This document shows, one piece after another, positions 52,010 through 55,787 of a stretch of 55,787 nt of DNA. Source of the stretch: Selenomonadaceae bacterium (lineage in GTDB: Bacteria; Bacillota; Negativicutes; Selenomonadales; Selenomonadaceae); contig JAFRRH010000035.1 of assembly GCA_017428215.1 (NCBI GenBank), positions 1-55,787 on the forward strand, read 5' to 3'. A program made the position numbers and the translations under genes. The number at the start of each line of letters is the position of its first letter. The stretch's first letter is position 1. The notes beneath the pieces are model-generated. The model did no database searches. It had not been told where the DNA came from and saw nothing but the letters and a program-made list of their open reading frames with translations.

Positions 52010-53843
52010 AATCGCTAACCTTAAATCCAATGCCACTCTTAAGGCGGTTAAAGCGGGAATTAGCGTCGTTGAGCAGAAAAATGGCACCTACAAAATTACG
52101 TTCAACAGCTCTGATATACTTGACGCTAAGGCTCCAACTGTCACGGCGGATAAGGGTATAAGTTATAAACTTGCAGTTGCCGACGCCCTTAAACCTGCTA
52201 AGCTTGCCCCCGATTGGAAAGTTAGCGGCACTAAAGCAACTTTGAAATCCGACACTAGCGCAGGTTACACCGTAAAGAACAATGCAGTTGTCTACAGCAA
52301 ACAAAAAACCGGCGCGGCTCAAATGGTCTTGAACGGACTAAGTAAAAATGCTATGCTCCCTGCGCCCGTCAATAAAACTCTGAATCTAAAGGCAAGTGTA
52401 CTCGGCGCAAATACTTCGCTCAAATCTAATAACGCTAATTACACCCTTAAACTTACCGGCAACATGAGCGGCAAGACGTTTACGGGCACTGGCAACGCCG
52501 ACACTTTTAATATCGCGGCAAATAATGCGGTAATTTCGGGCGGCGCGGGCAATGATAATTTCTCAGTCAGCGGTTCAAACGTCACAATCACGGGCGGCAA
52601 GGGTAAAGACACCTTCAACTTGAGCGGTAAAAATCCCGTATTGATTTACTGCGCAGGTGAAGGCAATGACACTGTTAACTACGTCAAGGGGTTTACAGTC
52701 AGCTTGAGCGGCAATACCGAACTTAAAACCGCGAATAAGAGCAACTCCAATCTCGTGCTTGGCTTCGGAAAAAATTCTTCTATCAAAGTTACGGGCGTTG
52801 ACAATAATAGCACGGTTAAATTAGTAGGAAAGGACAGCTCCGTTACTCTCGACGTTGCTAGATTCGCCCTCGCAGATTACTTGACGTTCAACAAAAGTAA
52901 TACCACTGCTACGATTGCTAAGAACTTCACAGGCTCCATTTCGCCTAGCGACGATATTTATCTGGGTGGCTCCAAACTCTCCAACGTCACGAAAATTAAT
53001 GCTCAAAATGTCACGGGCAAGATTGAAATCACCGGCAACGATAAAGCTAATAACCTCATCGCCGGTAAAAGTAAAACTACTCTCGCGGGCGGCAAGGGCA
53101 ATGACACTTTGGTTGGCGGCGCAGGTAAAGATGTTTTTGTTTACGACGGCGCGGGTAATGATGTTATCCGTAATTATGGCGCGGGCGACCAAATAAAAAT
53201 CAGCGGCTCCGTTGATAAATTCTCGACCAAAAAAAATGGCGACGTTGTCCTCACAGTTGGCAAGAAATCTGTTACTGCCAAAAATGCCGGTGATAAAGAT
53301 ATTACCTTCACCGACGCAAACGGCAAGAAGATAATTAGCGGCGGCAATCTCTACGACGCAAAGAAAATTTCCGTGACGTTAAGTTCTTCTGCTGAACGCA
53401 ATATTGATTTGAGTAAACTCGGCGTTAAAAATGTTGACGCTTCCGCAATCAGCAAAGCCACTACAATCACGGGCACGGCTGCAGCTAATTCGCTCATCGG
53501 CGGCAGTGGTAATGATAAACTTTACGGCAAAGGCGGCAAAGATACGCTTTGGGGCGGCAAAGGCAATGACTCGCTTTACGGCGGCAATGGTAACGATACA
53601 TTTATCTATAAACCTGGCGAGGGCACGGATACCATTTTCGACTACAAAAACGGCGACATGTTGCAAATTCTTAAATCGAATGGCACTACGGGCGGCACGT
53701 TCAGTAAGGCAAAGTTCAGCGGCGGTGACCTCACGCTTACGATTAATGGCGGCGGCAAAGTTATTTTCGACAACGTTTCAAATGGCGACAAGTTCAATAT
53801 AAATGGCAAGCAATACACAATCAGCGGCAAAACGCTCAAGTGA
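52010..53843 (+). pseudogene. 3' part of the RTX metalloprotease gene, out of frame
   Basis: An open frame of about 611 codons with no start of its own (a TTG at 52242 lacks a good ribosome site). It encodes the end of a beta module, then RTX blocks (GGAGNDNFSV, GGKGNDTLVGG and a final GGKGNDSLYGGNGNDTFIY) and the same closing segment as the other RTX proteins, where the type I secretion signal is expected. Without it the protease would lack its C-terminus and should not be exported. Read together with 47423-52009 it makes a protein of about 2140 residues. Confidence 0.85.
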
Positions 53844-53845
53844 AG

Positions 53846-54325
53846 CTAACATTTTTCAATAGACATTAAAAAGAACGGCAGATATTTGTCTGTCGTTCTT
53901 TCAGCTTGTAGACAAAGTCCGTCTCGGAATGCTCTGAGACGGGCTTTTGGCTTTGATTTTCTTTTCAGTGGCGAAGGAAGAAGAACTATATAAAGTTTTT
54001 GCACTTTCTTATTGCCTATTTTTTCAAATTTAGGCAAGAGAGAATAAGCGCTACTTGCATTTTGACTTTAGCTAAGCCGTGATAATAAGTATAACGCAGG
54101 GCGTTCCTTCGCATCAGCAAAGACTCGCTCGATTGTCTTCTTACGCTTTTTATAAATTATCGCAAATTTGAGATATGTAGCGCAGGTGCTCTGCTGCTTC
54201 CATATATTTAGCCCATGACGGACGACTACTTTGGTCTTATTTTTACTCAAGGTGCAATTTTGTCGACAGGAACAATTCTCACAAACGCGCGGGTCGCTTT
54301 TGTATTCTCGGTATCCTTCTCGATT
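53846..54325 (-). pseudogene. IS1182-type transposase, C-terminal part, frameshifted
   Basis: Minus-strand frames give, in family order, REGYREYKSDPRVCENCSC with CRQNCTLSKN (the Cys region), VVRHG, AAEHLRY, YKKRKKTIERVFADAKE, then in another frame ALRYTYYHGLAKVKMQV and LILSCLNLKKIGNKK. These are hallmark C-terminal blocks of IS1182 transposases. At least two frameshifts, plus the missing N-terminal half, show that it is dead. The two terminator-like hairpins on its upstream side (54343-54383, 54398-54424) may be remnants of the element's edge. Confidence 0.78.
53916..53951 (+). terminator. Terminator after the RTX metalloprotease gene
   Basis: Stem AGTCCGTCTC/GAGACGGGCT followed by TTTTGGCTTT. 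A second hairpin at 53871-53900 (AAGAACGGCAGA/TCTGTCGTTCTT) has its T tract on the minus strand and may end the transposase remnant's transcript. Confidence 0.65.
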
Positions 54326-54397
54326 CTTCTTCCTTTACCTCGAAAAGCACCTCCCAAGCTTATTTTACTTGATAGGTGCTTTTTGTCTACAGGCTGT

Positions 54398-54424
54398 AAC
54401 CTCCTAAAGGGAGGTTGTTTTTTT
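54398..54424 (+). terminator. Strong plus-strand terminator hairpin
   Basis: AACCTCC/GGAGGTT stem then TGTTTTTTT. Directly upstream a second hairpin (AAAAGCACCT 54343-54352 with AGGTGCTTTT 54374-54383) is also followed by T residues. No plus-strand gene ends here, so the transcript they stop is unclear. Confidence 0.6.
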
Positions 54425-54443
54425 CTTCATTATATTGACTGAG

Positions 54444-54680
54444 CTATCTGAGCCCTAATAGTTGGTCGCTACTCATATATAGCATTTTTGAAAGTCTAAT
54501 TATTGTGTGAATGGGAACGTCATGTTCGCCTCGTTCATATAGCGAGAAAACTTGCGGAGAAACTTGTACAAGGTCACCGAATTTAGCTTGTGTCAATCCT
54601 AAATCTTGACGTATTTGTCTTAGGCGAGTGCCAAATTCTTTTATTGTATTTGTCGAGGCGATTTTCGTTATGCCTGTTGA
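54444..54680 (-). pseudogene. XRE-type helix-turn-helix reading frame without a usable start
   Basis: The frame encodes IKEFGTRLRQIRQDLGLTQ and AKFGDLVQVSPQVFSLYERG, a clear Cro/CI helix-turn-helix, ending DQLLGLR-TAG. In this frame there is a stop at 54681-54683 and no ATG, GTG or TTG before the domain. It overlaps the 3' end of the next gene in a +1 frame. It is either a pseudogene that lost its start or the second half of a frameshifted fusion with that gene. Confidence 0.6.
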
Positions 54681-54897
54681 TTAGTCGCCGGAATTTACAT
54701 AAACGTTCGTGGGTAGCTTTTATGATATATAAATTTCTTTCCCAAGCATCAACTAAATCTTCTGTTACAATGCTTAAAGACTCTAAAATTTGAGCGTCGG
54801 ATTTATCTTTGTCGAAGTGAAAATCTTTAAAGAAAAGACGTTGAAGAATACGAATAGAATCGAAATCACGAAAGGCGAAAGCATTTTTAGTTTTCAT
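54583..54897 (-). CDS. Hypothetical helical protein
   Basis: A 104-residue charged protein, MKTKNAFAFRDFDSIRILQR.. with long predicted helices (about 25-95). The ATG is at 54897 (another at 54903). The last 30 codons overlap the XRE frame and look out of frame (WHSPKTNTSRFRIDTS), which suggests that the original protein ended, or continued into the HTH domain, before a frameshift near 54640. Family unknown; small genes of this kind next to XRE and DUF2513 genes suggest a prophage or defence-island remnant. Confidence 0.45.
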   Translation of the reverse strand: MKTKNAFAFRDFDSIRILQRLFFKDFHFDKDKSDAQILESLSIVTEDLVDAWERNLYIIKATHERLCKFRRLINRHNENRLDKYNKRIWHSPKTNTSRFRIDTS

Positions 54898-54967
54898 ATT
54901 CATCTTCTCTTATAAGTTCATTGGCACGATTTATTCCGGGTGGAATGCGCGGCGATAGTTTCTTCAA
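54887..54967 (-). CDS. Possible 26-aa peptide overlapping the next gene
   Basis: A TTG-started frame giving MKKLSPRIPPGINRANELIR.. and ending ..EDEYEN, with its stop inside the start of the following gene (11-bp overlap). The overlap suggests translational coupling, but the start follows a TAA directly and the ribosome site is weak (AAGAGA). It may be the tail of a decayed longer gene. Confidence 0.3.
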   Translation of the reverse strand: MKKLSPRIPPGINRANELIREDEYEN

Positions 54968-55012
54968 TTATCTCTTGCTTACAAACTTTAGAAATCTTTA
55001 CAGAAATTTATT

Positions 55013-55375
55013 TTAACTGGAAAGAATATTGTTAATAACGATTGGTAGTGTTCTTGCGATGGATTCAATTGTAAGAGGAATTCCTTTTTCACGGATGATA
55101 TCTTTAACTTTATCCCAAACAGATTCATTTCTGATTTTGTCAATATAATTATTTCCTTCTGCAGTAAGAGAGCCGACGCAAAAATTTACAATATGATTAT
55201 CGCCATACAATGCTTTATAGTCAGAAATTAAGTTTGCGTCTTTGAGTATCTTGCAGTGATATGCAATTTGTTCGATGGAGTAACCTTCAATTTTCAGATT
55301 GTATATAGGAGTATCTACGTAAAGTTCTTCTATGGCAAGGAGAATTTTGCGACATAATTCCATATCTCGTTTCAT
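55013..55375 (-). CDS. DUF2513-family protein
   Basis: A 120-residue protein opening MKRDMELCRKILLAIEE, the standard start of DUF2513 proteins, with a winged-helix-like middle (YSIEQIAYHCKILKDANLIS, LTAEGNNYIDKI) and WDKVKDIIREKG near the end. The family is common in phages and mobile elements and its function is unknown. The start is ATG 55375, 5 bp after GGTGG; the upstream ATG at 55408 has no site. An extended -10 promoter lies about 100 bp upstream. Confidence 0.82.
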   Translation of the reverse strand: MKRDMELCRKILLAIEELYVDTPIYNLKIEGYSIEQIAYHCKILKDANLISDYKALYGDNHIVNFCVGSLTAEGNNYIDKIRNESVWDKVKDIIREKGIPLTIESIARTLPIVINNILSS

Positions 55376-55474
55376 ATTTTTCCACCATAAGATTAAGTAA
55401 TAAAACATTCATTCTTTTATATGGGTAAAAACCAGATCAAAAAGAGAATCGGAAATTTCTCCCTTTTAAACTTT

Positions 55475-55483
55475 ATTATAACA
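55475..55483 (-). promoter_or_regulatory. Extended -10 promoter upstream of the DUF2513 gene
   Basis: Minus strand TGTTATAAT, a TGnTATAAT extended -10. The -35 is weak (TTTACG, 16 bp upstream). The following 40 bases can fold into an A/T-flanked hairpin (AGGGAGAA/TTCTCTTTTT) that might attenuate. Confidence 0.5.
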
Positions 55484-55558
55484 CAAATTTTCCATTCGTA
55501 AATTTGAGCGCTACAAATTTTTTTAGTCGATTAATCGCGTTGTGATACGGCTTTAATC

Positions 55559-55579
55559 CACTTATCCGCAGGATAAGTG
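55559..55579. repeat. Perfect 9-bp inverted repeat
   Basis: Arms CACTTATCC and GGATAAGTG around GCA. No T tract follows on plus (it continues TTAAGTG). It could be an operator or an element end. GGATAAG recurs at 55662-55668. Confidence 0.6.
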
Positions 55580-55787
55580 TTAAGTGAACTTCGTATGACA
55601 CAGGGGAGGATTTACTGGTAGTTTTCTGGCACAATCTTACAACTCCCGAACAATTTTCTTTTGGATAAGTTTCTCCTTATCGATTTCGCTCATCAACTCC
55701 CAATCCTTTTCCATTTAAAGAAATTTACCATCCAAACGAGCGACGAGCGGGACAGCGCACGGTTCAGCAAGTAGCACATCAGCTATA
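55580..55787. other. Right edge, no gene recognised
   Basis: I see no protein family and no RNA gene. A 25-codon minus frame (55637-55714, MEKDWELMSEIDKEK..) follows a stop directly and has no ribosome site, so it is not called. Confidence 0.4.

Noticed and set aside
54887..54967. Toxin of a type I or small type II system
   Set aside because: The 26-residue peptide has no hydrophobic segment, has a weak start and has no identifiable partner.
55637..55714. 25-codon minus frame at the right edge
   Set aside because: It starts directly after a stop with no ribosome site and shows no family features.
1..55787. tRNA or rRNA genes
   Set aside because: Reading the intergenic stretches I saw no cloverleaf with a GTTCRA-type T loop and no rRNA segments.

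Overview
ORGANISM. The window looks like chromosome from a didermic Firmicute of the class Negativicutes (Selenomonas/Veillonella side). It combines Firmicute-type housekeeping genes (class III fructose-1,6-bisphosphatase, alpha/beta glycyl-tRNA synthetase, CsoR) with a full Kdo and LPS-export gene set, which Firmicutes other than Negativicutes lack. This is inferred from gene content only.

LAYOUT. 1-2.5 kb (minus strand): an apparent group II intron running off the left edge, inserted in a duplicated 3' fragment of trkH; the intact trkH; a small membrane protein. 2.6-6.7 kb (plus): cobI, then a three-gene membrane glycan module (UbiA-family prenyltransferase, PAP2-like phosphatase, polytopic putative glycosyltransferase), then a BtuF/FepB-type lipoprotein. 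6.7-18.7 kb (plus): one long tightly coupled operon: kdsB-kdsA-kdsD-kdsC, a PP-loop gene, an LpxL-type acyltransferase, lptC, an FkbM-like gene, lptA, lptB, a RelB/RelE-type toxin-antitoxin pair, lptF/G, a chimeric mini-ORF made by tandem duplication, rnhB and ychF. 18.7-19.9 kb: a divergent pair (small basic protein and a CsoR-type regulator), rpsT, and an IS5-type remnant. 20-28 kb: two large RTX-repeat proteins (948 and 1664 aa). 28.2-31.4 kb (minus): a surface-glycan cassette (WavE-like protein, nucleotidyltransferase, LicA-like kinase). 31.4-34.3 kb: glyQ-glyS. 34.4-36.2 kb: a membrane MutS-like ATPase. 36.3-37.6 kb: decayed integrase and decayed RTX gene. 37.9-40.5 kb: mnmE, a DUF218 protein and a secreted protein. 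40.5-47.3 kb (minus): two small genes, dapA, an M16 peptidase and fbp. 47.4-53.8 kb: a giant RTX metalloprotease broken by a 7-bp tandem duplication. 53.8-55.8 kb: a decayed IS1182-type transposase, an XRE-type fragment, small phage-like genes and an empty right edge.

HOW IT FITS TOGETHER. The core is outer-membrane biogenesis: Kdo synthesis (KdsD, KdsA, KdsC, KdsB), lipid A acylation and the Lpt bridge. Around it are surface-variation genes. A C9 tract near the start of the prenyltransferase gene and a G10 tract inside the LicA-like kinase are classical slipped-strand sites. The promoters of two RTX genes have long A or T runs at or between the -35 and -10 boxes. The RTX metalloprotease carries a reversible-looking 7-bp duplication. 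Together these suggest a surface repertoire diversified by replication slippage. This is inference, but each tract can be read directly in the sequence.
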